38,202 bases of DNA from Streptomyces albospinus (GTDB taxonomy: Bacteria; Actinomycetota; Actinomycetes; Streptomycetales; Streptomycetaceae): contig NZ_BMRP01000060.1 of the NCBI RefSeq assembly GCF_014648695.1, positions 1 through 38,202 of the forward strand, written 5' to 3'. A program made the position numbers and the translations under genes. Shown piece after piece: positions 8,616 through 15,770 of this stretch; position 1 is the stretch's first letter; every line of letters starts with the position of its first letter. The notes beneath the pieces were generated by a model. That model ran no database searches. It was not told the DNA's origin and was given only the letters and a program-made list of their open reading frames with translations.

Positions 8616-8945
8616 TCAGATAGTTGCCTCAGCAGGTGCCCAACATGGGGATGTCGACGGCAAGTTGGTTCGGGTAGCGGCCTGGCCCGCTGCGGTCCGG
8701 CGGCGTGGTCGCGGCGTGGGCATCTGACGCGGCGGGTACGCGGGTATCACCGGCGCCGGCTCGCGGATCTGCCGATCTGCGGGCGGGCGGTCGTCGACTC
8801 GAAGCTCCATCAGCAGTGTGGCGCAGCCCTCGCATTGGGCGAGGCGCTCCTCGACCCGGTGCCGATCCCGCTGCCGAACGGAGCCGCGCAGGTAAGCGAC
8901 GACGTTCGAAGCGTACTAACGGCACTCCTGCTCCATCTCCTCCAT
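8616..8945 (-). pseudogene. Zinc-type (ZAS-like) anti-sigma factor, inactivated
   Basis: From the ATG at 8945 the frame reads MEEMEQECR, then an in-frame TAG (8916-8918), then YASNVVAYLRGSVRQRDRHR, VEERLAQCEGCATLLMELR. The second part matches the zf-HC2 domain of ECF anti-sigma factors (VEAHLAxCxxC pattern). The His that normally precedes the CxxC (HLAxC) is Arg here (RLAQC), so a zinc ligand is lost as well. The rest is a Pro/Arg-rich tail to the stop at 8616. The gene lies just downstream of the sigma/anti-sigma-like pair in the same direction. It may be a broken member of that operon. Confidence 0.5.
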
Positions 8946-9090
8946 ACCGGGCGTGGCGCCGTCAGTGTGGCGTCAGGCTGTTCCGGCAGCGGGTCGATGC
9001 CCGCCGCGCCAAGATCCCCGCGCCCTGGTCTCGGTGTTCCTGCCATCACCGTCCGCTCCTCAACCGCCATAGCCTGAACCTTGGCCAGCG

Positions 9091-9486
9091 CTACTTGGCC
9101 GTTGAGGTGTGGGTCGGGGTCGGGGCTGGCGTGGTGGTGCAGGTGCGGGTGGGGATCGGGACCGGCACGGTCGTTGAGGTGTGGGTCGGAATCGGGATCG
9201 GCACGGTCGTGCAACTGCGGGTCGGGATGGGGACCGGCGCGGTCGTGAAGGTGGGTTGGTGCTGAGGAACGCTGGGCCCGCCTTGAGCGGAGGCGCTCGG
9301 CAGGACCTCCAGCCCGACGCCGAGCCCGGCGATCGTCAGCGCCGAGCCGGTAGCCATCCAGACCCTCCGAGCACGCCGACGGGCACGGACCCCAGCTTGC
9401 AGCCGCTGCCGGTGCTGGTCCTCAAAGGGGGAGTTTGCCTGGGTGTCGCGCATCATCCGCGCGAGTTCGTGTTCGAAGTCTTCCAT
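9091..9486 (-). CDS. Anti-sigma-like membrane protein with Pro-rich repeats
   Basis: A 131-residue protein encoded 10 bases after the sigma gene, with AGGAGA ahead of its ATG, so it is certainly co-transcribed. The N-terminal ~40 residues (MEDFEHELARMMRDTQANSP, then a basic RARRRARRVW) are cytoplasmic. One membrane helix follows (ATGSALTIAGLGVGLEVL, about residues 45-62). The outer part is four tandem 12-residue repeats ending PIPTRSC, PIPTHTS, PIPTRTC, PTPTHTS, then TAK. Operons of SigE-family sigma factors commonly encode such a small single-pass protein as regulator, and that role is inferred here. No zinc anti-sigma motif is present. The alternating Cys/Ser at the end of each repeat is unusual and could allow extracytoplasmic disulfides or wall contact. 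Confidence 0.75.
   Translation of the reverse strand: MEDFEHELARMMRDTQANSPFEDQHRQRLQAGVRARRRARRVWMATGSALTIAGLGVGLEVLPSASAQGGPSVPQHQPTFTTAPVPIPTRSCTTVPIPIPTHTSTTVPVPIPTRTCTTTPAPTPTHTSTAK
9103..9246 (-). repeat. Four tandem 36-bp coding repeats
   Basis: The 3' end of the anti-sigma-like gene consists of four ~36-bp units, each encoding 12 residues of the form TT-x-P-x-P-x-P-T-(R/H)-x-(C/S). The units alternate between RxC and HTS endings. The result is a periodic G/T-rich plus strand. Such in-frame repeats can change copy number by slippage. Confidence 0.8.
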
Positions 9487-9496
9487 GATGTCTCCT

Positions 9497-10003
9497 TCAC
9501 TTCACCGGCTCGATGGCGTCACCCAGGAGCTGACGCAACCGCGTCACGCCCCGTGACGTAAGGGACCGGACGGTGCCCACCGGACACCCCAGCGCCTCGG
9601 CGACCTGCACCTCGGACAAGTCCTGGTAATAGCGCAGCACCACAGCGGCGCGCTGCCGCACCGGCAGCAATGCCAGCGCGGCCTCCAACCGAGTTCGTTC
9701 CTCCACGGCAGCGGCCACATCACCAGCCTCGGGAAGCTCCGGCAACTGCTCCACCGGACGCTCGCCCCACCAACGACGACGCGCCGAACGAGCCGCCGCA
9801 CGTGCCAACACCCGGCGCACATACGCCTCCGGCGCCTGCTCGGCCACCCTCGGCCACGCAAACCACAGCTTGACCAGCGCCTCCTGCAGCAGATCCTCGG
9901 CCCGATGCCGATCTCCACCGGTGAGCAGATGCGCCAGGTGAAGTAGCGCCGACCAACGAGCTGCGACGAACCGGTCGAACGCATCGGCCCGCAACTGCCC
10001 CAT
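9497..10003 (-). CDS. SigE-family RNA polymerase sigma factor
   Basis: A 168-residue group-4 sigma-70 factor of the SigE/ECF type that redirects RNA polymerase. Region 2 runs from about residue 6 to 75 (FDRFVAARWSALLHLAHLL, then AEDLLQEALVKLWFAWPRV). Region 4 covers about residues 110-165 (LPVRQRAAVVLRYYQDLSE, then the HTH EVQVAEALGCPVGTVRSL). A short linker joins them and there is no C-terminal extension, as usual for this group. The ATG at 10003 is chosen over the TTG at 10006 because GAGGGA lies about 8 bases before it. It heads an operon with the repeat-bearing membrane protein and the broken zinc anti-sigma gene, which suggests control by membrane-held anti-sigma activity. Target promoters are not visible. 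Confidence 0.9.
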   Translation of the reverse strand: MGQLRADAFDRFVAARWSALLHLAHLLTGGDRHRAEDLLQEALVKLWFAWPRVAEQAPEAYVRRVLARAAARSARRRWWGERPVEQLPELPEAGDVAAAVEERTRLEAALALLPVRQRAAVVLRYYQDLSEVQVAEALGCPVGTVRSLTSRGVTRLRQLLGDAIEPVK

Positions 10004-10006
10004 CAA

Positions 10007-10893
10007 CGCCGTCCCTCGCCTCTCGACACTCGCCTACACCCCTACAAAGACACTGACCCACGTCCCGCTATGCAGCCCCCAGGCGTGAGCTGCCTCACAC
10101 TCGCCTCGGCCCGCACGCAAGCTCCCGCACCGAAGCGCACATCCCGTGGGCGTTCATCACTCTCATGTCCCGCCGCCTGTCCCAACCCCACCTCAGGCGA
10201 CCCAGCTTGGGGGACGGCGAGTCCGAGTTCTCCGACACGGACGCGCCAGTTGGCTTCGCTGGGGGGCGCTCGGCTGCCGGGGCGGTGACGACCATCGCGG
10301 CTCGGCTCGTAGCGGACTCGGGTCTCCCAGCCGCGGGGCGCAGTGGCTGGCGGGTGCGGGACTTCGCTCGGCTGTGATTGGGCTGCGAGGGCGGACTGGA
10401 GGAGGGCCTCCAGGCTGTTCGTCAGGGTCATTGCGCACACCGGCATCCGTTGGCTGCACCACGGCGGCGATGGCGCGCCACGGTGGGGGAGGTGGTGGAC
10501 CGGCAGTGCTGGCTGAGGACTTCGGCGATGGCGGTGGAGCGTGGTTCCGGCTGTGATTGCGCCGAGGCTGTTCGTGGAGCGAGCACCTGGATCATCATCC
10601 GCGGTGCAGCCGCCTCAGTCGCCGGGGAGATTCCCTGTGGCGTTGGATGGCTGGTCTCAAGCCGGGTACCGGCTTCGCCTTCGGCGTGTTCTGTGGCAGC
10701 GGCATTCTCCGCCGCTGGGCAACGGTCTCAGCCGCGCTGGGACAACGGCAGGGGGTTCGCTGCATCAGCGCGGCAGCCCCCGGCTGTGTCGCGCTCCTTG
10801 TTCTGGCCTGCCTGGCACCTAGGCGCAACGACCGTCTCGTCGGCTCCACCGGCATGGCGAGCGACCGGCGCATGCGGGTGGAGGAGAACGCTG
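10007..10893. other. Gap upstream of the sigma gene, no confident gene
   Basis: Overlapping open frames exist on both strands but none has a domain, a good ribosome binding site or typical composition. One minus-strand frame from 10446 opens plausibly (MTLTNSLEALLQSALAAQSQ) then becomes low-complexity. Together with the transposase fragment that follows, the stretch looks like decayed inserted DNA. The sigma operon promoter should lie near 10010-10070. Confidence 0.4.
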
Positions 10894-11085
10894 CTGCGGC
10901 TGCCGTATCTCAAGCACGGCTATCAGCTTGGGTACGAAACGCCGTGCCGGCAGGTCGCAGACTCGTTGGGCCGGCGACGGTTTTGCAGGATCCCGCCGGC
11001 GTCCCCGGTGCCGCGCCCGACCACGTTGATCAAGCTGGTGCGCCACAGCGGGGGACAGGCCGTGGCGAGCTCAACCCGCGTTGCT
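10894..11085 (+). mobile_element. Transposase fragment (DUF772-type, IS5/IS1182-like)
   Basis: The plus frame reads LRLPYLKHGYQLGYETPCRQ, VADSLGRRRFCRIP, then PRPTTLIKLVRHSG. This is the N-terminal DUF772 signature of IS1182/IS5-like transposases (consensus LKHRYQLGYE-LCREV-DS--WRRFCRIPLDG-VPHPTTLMKL). It is followed by frame-disrupted sequence in which ...KASGGQLVSGRR still recalls the next block. The catalytic DDE core is absent. It is a 5' remnant of an old insertion. Confidence 0.6.
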
Positions 11086-11381
11086 GGCAAGGCTAGTGGA
11101 GGACAACTGGTATCCGGCCGCCGGTGCCGCGCCCTGAGCGCCGAGATGAGGGCCCGCAACCGCCTGGCGTCCGCCTGGGACCTCTCTGCGGACTCCTCGC
11201 TGCCGGTCACCGAAACCCATGTCCGGACCCGCACGGATATAGGCACGACCACGGCCACTTTCACGAGCTGAGCAGGGACAACCTGAAGTCGTAGGGGCCC
11301 GGCGCGACGCCTTATCCTAGAGCTCGGGGCCGGGGAGAGGCCCTGTTCGCGCACCGGGGGACGACGGGGGAGACGACCGTA

Positions 11382-11786
11382 GTGAACGACTGGATCTGGT
11401 ACTTGTTCATGCTCACCGGGCCGGCCATCTACGCAGGATCCGCGGTGAGCAAATCGGTCCGCAAGGGCCTGAAGACGCGTCACGAGCGCAAGCTGGCCGT
11501 CATCGAGGCCCGGAGCGAGGGGCGGCTGGCCCTGGAGACCTCCCGCCAGGAGCGGCACGAGCTGGCCGCCGCGCAGAAGCCGCCGGAGCCGGTGTGCGGC
11601 TGTACCCACCATCTCGCCAAGCATGACAAGAAGGGCACGTGCCACGAGTTGGTGCAGGTGCCTGTCGCTTGGGACGCGGACCACAGGCCGGTCCAGTACG
11701 AGGCCGGCCAGTGCACCTGCCAGCAGTACGTGGGCCCGCAGCCGCTCTCCCAGGTCTACGCCGAGGACCTGACGGACCTGGCCTGA
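11382..11786 (+). CDS. Small Cys/His-rich membrane protein, unknown function
   Basis: A 134-residue protein starting at a GTG with GGGGGAGACGA upstream. One N-terminal membrane helix (WIWYLFMLTGPAIYAGSAV, residues 4-22) is followed by a charged, probably coiled-coil segment (residues ~25-65: RKGLKTRHERKLAVIEARS and SRQERHELAAAQ). A cytoplasmic Cys/His cluster follows: CGCTHHLAKHD (about residues 73-83), a Cys near 87, then CTCQQYVGP (about 112-120). The pattern C-x-C-x-H-H...H...C...C-x-C suggests a metal site. I recognise it as a type seen across Streptomyces but know no function. It is monocistronic amid IS debris, with the gap 11086-11381 upstream holding nothing else recognisable. Confidence 0.8.
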   Translation: MNDWIWYLFMLTGPAIYAGSAVSKSVRKGLKTRHERKLAVIEARSEGRLALETSRQERHELAAAQKPPEPVCGCTHHLAKHDKKGTCHELVQVPVAWDADHRPVQYEAGQCTCQQYVGPQPLSQVYAEDLTDLA

Positions 11787-11796
11787 ACGGCCTGTA

Positions 11797-12000
11797 TCAG
11801 GTGGCGTCCGCCGCGGGGTGCCCCAGCAGCATCGTGGGCGCCCCCGCGACCCGGGTCAGGAAGACCGTGCAGGAGTGCGGCCCGCCCAGCTTCAGCTTCC
11901 TGCGCAGCTCCTCGGGCTCCACGGCGGACCCACGCTTCTTGATCACCGCGACGCCCACCAGATCACCAACCGCAAGCGGAACCGCGGGCAGAGCCAATTT
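11797..12000 (-). pseudogene. C-terminal THUMP-like tail of a SAM methyltransferase
   Basis: The minus frame below a TAG at 12001-12003 encodes LAVGDLVGVAVIKKRGSAVE, then PEELRRKLKLGGPHSCTVFL, TRVAGAPTMLLGHP. This matches the THUMP-like domain at the C-terminus of actinobacterial class I SAM-dependent methyltransferases (normally about 380-400 residues). The catalytic domain is absent. The break coincides with a 34-bp sequence (11984-12017) shared with 32381-32414 that looks like an insertion-sequence end, so the gene was probably cut by an insertion or deletion. Confidence 0.6.
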
Positions 12001-12017
12001 CTACGAGCCCTGTCACC
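11984..12017 (-). repeat. Copy A of a 34-bp dispersed repeat (probable IS end)
   Basis: Read on the minus strand this segment matches plus-strand 32381-32414 at 30 of 34 positions. It includes an exact 14-base block TTGGCTCTGCCCGC preceded by AGGGCTC. The block (GGCTC...TTGGCTCTGCC) resembles the terminal inverted repeats of ISL3-type elements. No transposase remains next to it. Confidence 0.55.
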
Positions 12018-12640
12018 CCTCCCATACCGGCGGACCTGACAACCCTCCTCGTCAGGCCTCGGTGTGCGCGATCGGCGCACCGCTCTGCGGCGGGAAACTG
12101 TGGTCCGGGGCTCGTACATCCAGGGTCGTCTCGGCGCAACGGCGTTTCCGGTAGTCGCCGGACGGTGGGGCTGCTTGCCCGCGGGCACACGAAGTGCTTG
12201 CCGTCGGACCTGCTGGTTGAGGCATCGTGTCGTCCAACTGGTAGAGAGGGAGGGGCGGATGTTTCGGGACGATGACGCCACGAGCTGGCCAGCACCCGAG
12301 CCGACAGCGGATCTTGGCCGGATTGCCTTGGCGAACGCCAAGGAGGACGCGCGCCGCGGCCGGTTCCGCTCCGCAGGAGGTCGAAGGGGCGACAGGAGAG
12401 GGAGCTCCCGGCCAGTCGCGTTGCGCACCGTTGCACGAGAAAGGGGCCCTGCCACAGATCTTGGGGAGCTGTTACGGCGAGTGATATTGCCGTTTGATTC
12501 GGAGGCGTCGCAAGGTTGTCGGCAGGGAGCCAGCCCGTACTCGGGGGAGTGCCGGTGCGGGTGTGCGACCGGCTCCGCCGCCGGATGTGGCAGCCGGGCC
12601 TGGCGCTCGCCGCCGAGCCCGCGTCCCGGGCTGTTTTGGT
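12018..12640. other. IS-flanked debris before the kinase gene
   Basis: Apart from the DUF721-like remnant near 12259-12490 no family is recognisable. Frames on both strands are short or compositionally poor. The segment downstream to 12640 holds nothing supported. Confidence 0.4.
12259..12490 (+). pseudogene. Possible DUF721/DciA-like N-terminal remnant
   Basis: From the ATG at 12259 the frame gives PEPTADLGRIALANAKEDARR, close to the VDLARVALR-AKE-AR opening of Streptomyces DUF721 (DciA-like) proteins. The expected Arg-rich linker follows, then resemblance fades. A separate fragment at about 31160-31276 resembles the middle of the same family. Low certainty; the match rests on a short motif. 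Confidence 0.3.
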
Positions 12641-13603
12641 TCAGCCCAGCGCGTCCATCAGGGCGGTGACATAGGCATTCAGCCGTTCCTCCACGGTTCG
12701 CGTCGTCAGCTCTGTCCTCCCTGCGTCACGCCATGGCTGCGTCACCTGCTGCACTTCTTCTGAGCACGCCAGCCCGTCCCGCACGCGCCAGTACAGCCGC
12801 TCGTTCGCCGCCGCGGCCAGCACCCCGCCGGCCTCCTCATACGCCTCAGGGAACCGCAGACCCCACGCCGGGCCGTGCAGCAGCGCGAGATTGGTCGAGC
12901 AGTGCGCCACATCGAGATCCGCCGGGCCCCAGGAGGTCGCTGCCCAGTCGACGACCCCCGTGATCCGGGCACCTGCCGGCCTTGGGGGCAGCACGTCGAA
13001 CAGCACGTTGCCGGGTTGGAAGTCCCGGTGCAGGAATCGCCCTTCATAGGGCGGCGCGGGTTTGCGGAGCACGTCGATCGCCGCGGCCCATGCCGCCGCG
13101 TCGGCGCCCTTCGGAGTCACGACGGTGTCGGCGGTCGTCAACGTCACATACTCCCGGGGCCGCTCGGCGGGTCGCAACGCGTGGATCGCCACGAGTTGAC
13201 GGGCCAGCAGAGGGACGCGCGCCTCCAATCCCTCATCGTCGAAGACTGCCCGTCCCGCCAGATGTGTCATCAGGAGCGACGGATACTCGCAGTGCGCGGC
13301 GGTCGGATCAACCGCGACCAGTCCAGGGGCCGGCACGCCGGTCCCCGTGAGCAGGGTCAGGGCGTCGGCTTCCCTGTTCAGCCAGTCCTCGGCGTGCTCC
13401 ACGTAGAACGGGTCGATGAAGGTCCGCAGCACCAGGTCGCGGGTACCTCCGTCCCGCGTGCCGATGGTCAGCCGCCGCGTTTCGGCAGTGATGCCGCCGT
13501 GCAGCGCCGCGGTTTTGACGATCCGTTCGCCGACCTCCAGGTGGCGGCTCACCCAAGCCAGGGTCAACGGTCGGACAGCCGTCGCCTCATCGTGGTTGGT
13601 CAC
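12641..13603 (-). CDS. Aminoglycoside phosphotransferase-family kinase
   Basis: A 320-residue protein of the APH/choline-kinase fold (PF01636). The nucleotide-binding N-lobe has an ITAETRRLTI segment near residue 38 in place of a Gly-rich loop. The catalytic loop HRDFQPGNVLF starts near residue 192, with the catalytic Asp at about 194. The metal-binding DxD/DW motif is VVDWAATSWGPADLDVAH (about residues 217-234). Length is typical. Members phosphorylate hydroxyls of aminoglycosides, other antibiotics, homoserine or choline, so resistance is possible but not shown. It is a single gene next to mobile-element remnants, consistent with transfer. Its start codon faces the TnpB fragment. Confidence 0.85.
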   Translation of the reverse strand: MTNHDEATAVRPLTLAWVSRHLEVGERIVKTAALHGGITAETRRLTIGTRDGGTRDLVLRTFIDPFYVEHAEDWLNREADALTLLTGTGVPAPGLVAVDPTAAHCEYPSLLMTHLAGRAVFDDEGLEARVPLLARQLVAIHALRPAERPREYVTLTTADTVVTPKGADAAAWAAAIDVLRKPAPPYEGRFLHRDFQPGNVLFDVLPPRPAGARITGVVDWAATSWGPADLDVAHCSTNLALLHGPAWGLRFPEAYEEAGGVLAAAANERLYWRVRDGLACSEEVQQVTQPWRDAGRTELTTRTVEERLNAYVTALMDALG

Positions 13604-13674
13604 CGTGCCACTTCATCATCCGGACGCCGGCACCCGCAAAACTTATCGTCGGAGCAGGCGATGGCAACGCTGCT

Positions 13675-14190
13675 TTGCTCCTCTCGCAGCTGCCTCAGGC
13701 ACCGTTCAAACTCCAACGCAAGGGCACCAAGTCCGCCAAGCGGCGGCTCAAGCGGCGCTCCCGCAAGGAAGCGCGGCACGCCACGAACACCAACCACGTC
13801 ATCGCCAAGACGATCGTGACCGAGGCTGAACGCACCGGACGCGGCCTCTCGCTCGAAGAGCTCAGGGGTATCCGCGAACGGGTGCGGCTCCGTAGGCCCC
13901 AACGGGTCGCGCTCCACTCCTGGGCCTTCGCCCAGCTCACGGACTTCATCGTCAACAAGGCCCGCAGGACCGGCGTCCCGCTCGTGTTCGTCGACCCCAC
14001 GTACACCTCGCGGCAGAGCGTCGAGTGCGACCACGTCGACACGAGGAACCGGGTGAGCCAGGCCGTTTTCACCTGCCGGAGTTGCGGGGTCGCCGCCCAC
14101 GCAGAACGGAACGCCTTCCGCGTCGTCGCCCGTAAGGGCGAGGCCGTGTGGACCGCGGGGCGTGAGTCACGCGTCCCCGCCACTCCGTAA
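13675..14190 (+). mobile_element. tnpB: Decayed TnpB (IS200/IS605-type) C-terminal fragment
   Basis: The frame encodes the RuvC-like and zinc part of TnpB, the RNA-guided nuclease of IS605/IS1341 elements: KRRLKRRSRKEARHATNTNH, IVTEAERTGRGLSLEELRGI (catalytic Glu), LHSWAFAQLTDFIVNKARR, then TCRSCGVAAHAERNAF. About half of the usual ~370-400 residues is present. The first zinc pair is damaged (QSVECDH instead of CPECGH) and the final catalytic Asp of the HADRNA motif is Glu (HAERNA). The N-terminal domain is missing: the frame begins right after the kinase gene. It should be inactive. The element's right-end hairpin is still present 50 bases downstream. Confidence 0.75.
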
Positions 14191-14240
14191 GGGTGTCAGG
14201 ACGGAGGAGACCACTCAGCAGCCAGTTGGGCTCTGTCTCC

Positions 14241-14273
14241 AAGCCTGGTCCTTCAGGACCGGGTCGAGTTGAC
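14241..14273 (+). ncRNA. Right end of the TnpB element (omega-RNA-like hairpin)
   Basis: CCTGGTCCT (14244-14252) pairs with AGGACCGGG (14255-14263) across a two-base loop, followed by TCGAGTTGAC. This is the typical 3' end of Streptomyces TnpB elements, where the guide-RNA scaffold overlaps the right end. The ISL3-type transposase frame resumes immediately after GAGTTGAC, marking the element boundary at about 14273. Confidence 0.6.
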
Positions 14274-14456
14274 TCTGCGCTGGTAGGAGCCCTGCACTCG
14301 GTTTGAGGAGCGGTCGTAGTCCGGACATGTTGCACTGGCTGCCCGGCCTCTGGATGTGACATCGACCGTGCCGAAGGCGGCGGTCACCGCATCGACGTCC
14401 ACGTCGTCGATGCCGTCGAACACGAGCGAGTCCCAGAACGGTGTGTCGGTCCGCAT
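14274..14456 (-). mobile_element. ISL3-type transposase N-terminus, interrupted by TnpB element
   Basis: From the ATG at 14456 the frame reads MRTDTPFWDSLVFDGIDDVD, VDAVTAAFGTVDVTSRGRA, ATCPDYDRSSNRVQGSYQRR. This is the zinc/HTH N-terminus of ISL3-family transposases (CPDCG-xS-RVH-xYxRR). The second Cys of CPDC is Tyr. After SYQRR the sequence runs straight into the right end of the TnpB element and the frame ends. A GTG at 14477 could also be the start. The rest of the transposase is not present to the left of the TnpB fragment in this window, so it was deleted. Confidence 0.6.
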
Positions 14457-14499
14457 GGCCGGTACCGTCACCGTCACCGCGGTCTCTTGCAGGGCGAAC

Positions 14500-14594
14500 T
14501 TTAGTGGTCGTAGGCGGTCAGTCCGCGCATGACTGGCTGGCCGCGCATGAACCTGGCTCCCCTCGTCAAGCCCCCTTGGAATCGATCATCTAGG
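14500..14594. repeat. Left copy of a ~95-bp inverted repeat
   Basis: This segment is the reverse complement of 15470-15563 with five mismatches and one inserted C. It contains an internal direct repeat (CGCGCATGA at 14524 and 14542). It lies directly upstream of the broken ISL3-type transposase and is probably that element's 5' terminal region. Its outer edge is 15 bases from the methyltransferase stop codon. Confidence 0.85.
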
Positions 14595-14609
14595 GAACCG
14601 GGAGGCGCT

Positions 14610-15464
14610 CTACCGGCGGACCGCCGAGATCAGTCCGCCGGGCCGCTCCTCGCGCTGCGGCGGGGTGCTGATCGGGCGGCCGTAGGCGGCAGCGCGCTCG
14701 CGCAGGGTGTGGCTGTCGGCCTCCCAGCCGTGCCCGGCCAGCCAGCCCACCGGGTCGTCGGGCATCTCCGAGACCCACATGGACGCCGCCGATCCCGGCG
14801 CGGCGTCCGCGCCGAAGCGCTCGATCACGCCGCGCGACCCCAATGTCAGCCCCATCCGACTGCCTCCTGCCGACTGCGTGCTGATCCGGGCCAGCAGTAG
14901 CTCCACCGCGTCCTCGGGCAGATAGATCAGCAGTCCTTCGGCGATCCACGCGGTCGGCACGGCCGGGTCATGCCCTGCGGCGACCAGCGCGCCGGGCCAG
15001 TCCTCACGCAGATCCACCGCGACGGTGATGCGCTCGCAGCGTGCGACTGCCCGCTCCTGGCGCAGCACAGATGCCTTGAAGTCCAGTGGCGCGGCGGTGT
15101 CGACCTCGAACAGCCGGGTGCCCTCGGGCCAGTCCATCCGGAAGGCCCGGCTGTCCATGCCGGCGCCGAGCAGCACGACCTGCCGGACCCCGGACGCGGA
15201 GGCCTGCTGCAACAGGTCGTCGAGGAACTTCGTCCTGATGACGATGGAGAGCGACACGGCCAGCCGGCGGCGTCGCGCGGCCTCGTCATCGGGCAGCGGC
15301 GGCGAGGAGGGCCACAGGCCGCCTGCGGTGGCGAAGGCCTGTGCCAGTGGGTCGCGGAACAGCGCGTTCTCTCGCTGGGTCTCCAGCGCCCGCACCCTGG
15401 CCACCCCCACCGCCGTGGCCCACACTCCCGACGGCTGCACCCGCTCCTGCTCATCAGTCATCAC
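14610..15464 (-). CDS. SAM-dependent methyltransferase, TIGR00027/LCMT-like
   Basis: A 284-residue class I methyltransferase of the TIGR00027 family (leucine carboxyl methyltransferase-like, PF04072), common in actinobacteria and some polyketide clusters. The N-terminal signature (GVWATAVGVARVRALETQRE and NALFRDPLAQAFA) is present. The SAM-binding motif I is VVLLGAGMDSRAFRMDWPEG (about residues 96-115), with the acidic ribose-binding Glu/Asp in RLFEVDTAAPLDFK. The WIAEGLLIYLPEDAV motif sits near residue 173. It appears complete. Methyl acceptor is unknown (O-methylation of a carboxyl or hydroxyl is usual). The gene is tightly enclosed by inverted repeats ending 15 bases after the stop and 6 bases before the start, so any promoter must lie in or beyond the repeat. 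No good ribosome binding site precedes the ATG. Confidence 0.88.
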   Translation of the reverse strand: MMTDEQERVQPSGVWATAVGVARVRALETQRENALFRDPLAQAFATAGGLWPSSPPLPDDEAARRRRLAVSLSIVIRTKFLDDLLQQASASGVRQVVLLGAGMDSRAFRMDWPEGTRLFEVDTAAPLDFKASVLRQERAVARCERITVAVDLREDWPGALVAAGHDPAVPTAWIAEGLLIYLPEDAVELLLARISTQSAGGSRMGLTLGSRGVIERFGADAAPGSAASMWVSEMPDDPVGWLAGHGWEADSHTLRERAAAYGRPISTPPQREERPGGLISAVRR

Positions 15465-15469
15465 GCCAG

Positions 15470-15563
15470 CCTAGATGATCGATTCCAAGGGGCCTGATGA
15501 GGGGAGCCAGGGTCATGCGCGACCAGCCAGTCATGCGCGAACTGACCGCCTACGACCACTAAA
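15470..15563. repeat. Right copy of the ~95-bp inverted repeat
   Basis: Inverted partner of 14500-14594 (about 94% identical). No transposase follows it; the adjoining DNA soon becomes the leader of the YCII gene. It is therefore an orphan end that lies immediately upstream of the methyltransferase start codon. Confidence 0.85.
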
Positions 15564-15690
15564 ACCACCATTAGGCGAAGATCAACAGCCACCCTGCGTA
15601 CGCGACCACACGAAGTGGACCAGAGCCGGCTCTCGTCCACACACCCCCTCGGGGTGGCCGCTAAGTTTTTTCGCGGGTTTCCCCCGAGGA

Positions 15691-15720
15691 TGTCGAAAAC
15701 GCCGGGCGTGCTTCTACCTA
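15691..15720 (+). promoter_or_regulatory. Candidate ECF42-type promoter of the YCII/sigma operon
   Basis: TGTCGA at 15691-15696 matches the -35 element I recall for self-regulated ECF42 promoters. It lies about 75 bases before the YCII start codon. The -10 region cannot be fixed by eye. Autoregulation is therefore plausible, not shown. Confidence 0.4.
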
Positions 15721-15770
15721 CCCGTGAGAGCCCCCGCCCGGGGCGGGCACGACGAACGAGGAGCAGAACC

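Noticed and set aside
9103..9246. CRISPR-like periodicity
   Set aside because: The 36-bp periodicity has no spacers and encodes in-frame 12-residue protein repeats.
10923..11684. 253-codon minus-strand open frame
   Set aside because: It covers the transposase fragment and most of the Cys/His protein gene on the other strand, has no domain, and is a typical shadow of GC-rich coding DNA.
14500..15563. Idea that the inverted repeats are simple terminators of the methyltransferase gene
   Set aside because: The two copies are too long, too similar and too far apart (about 0.9 kb), and one sits upstream of a transposase start.
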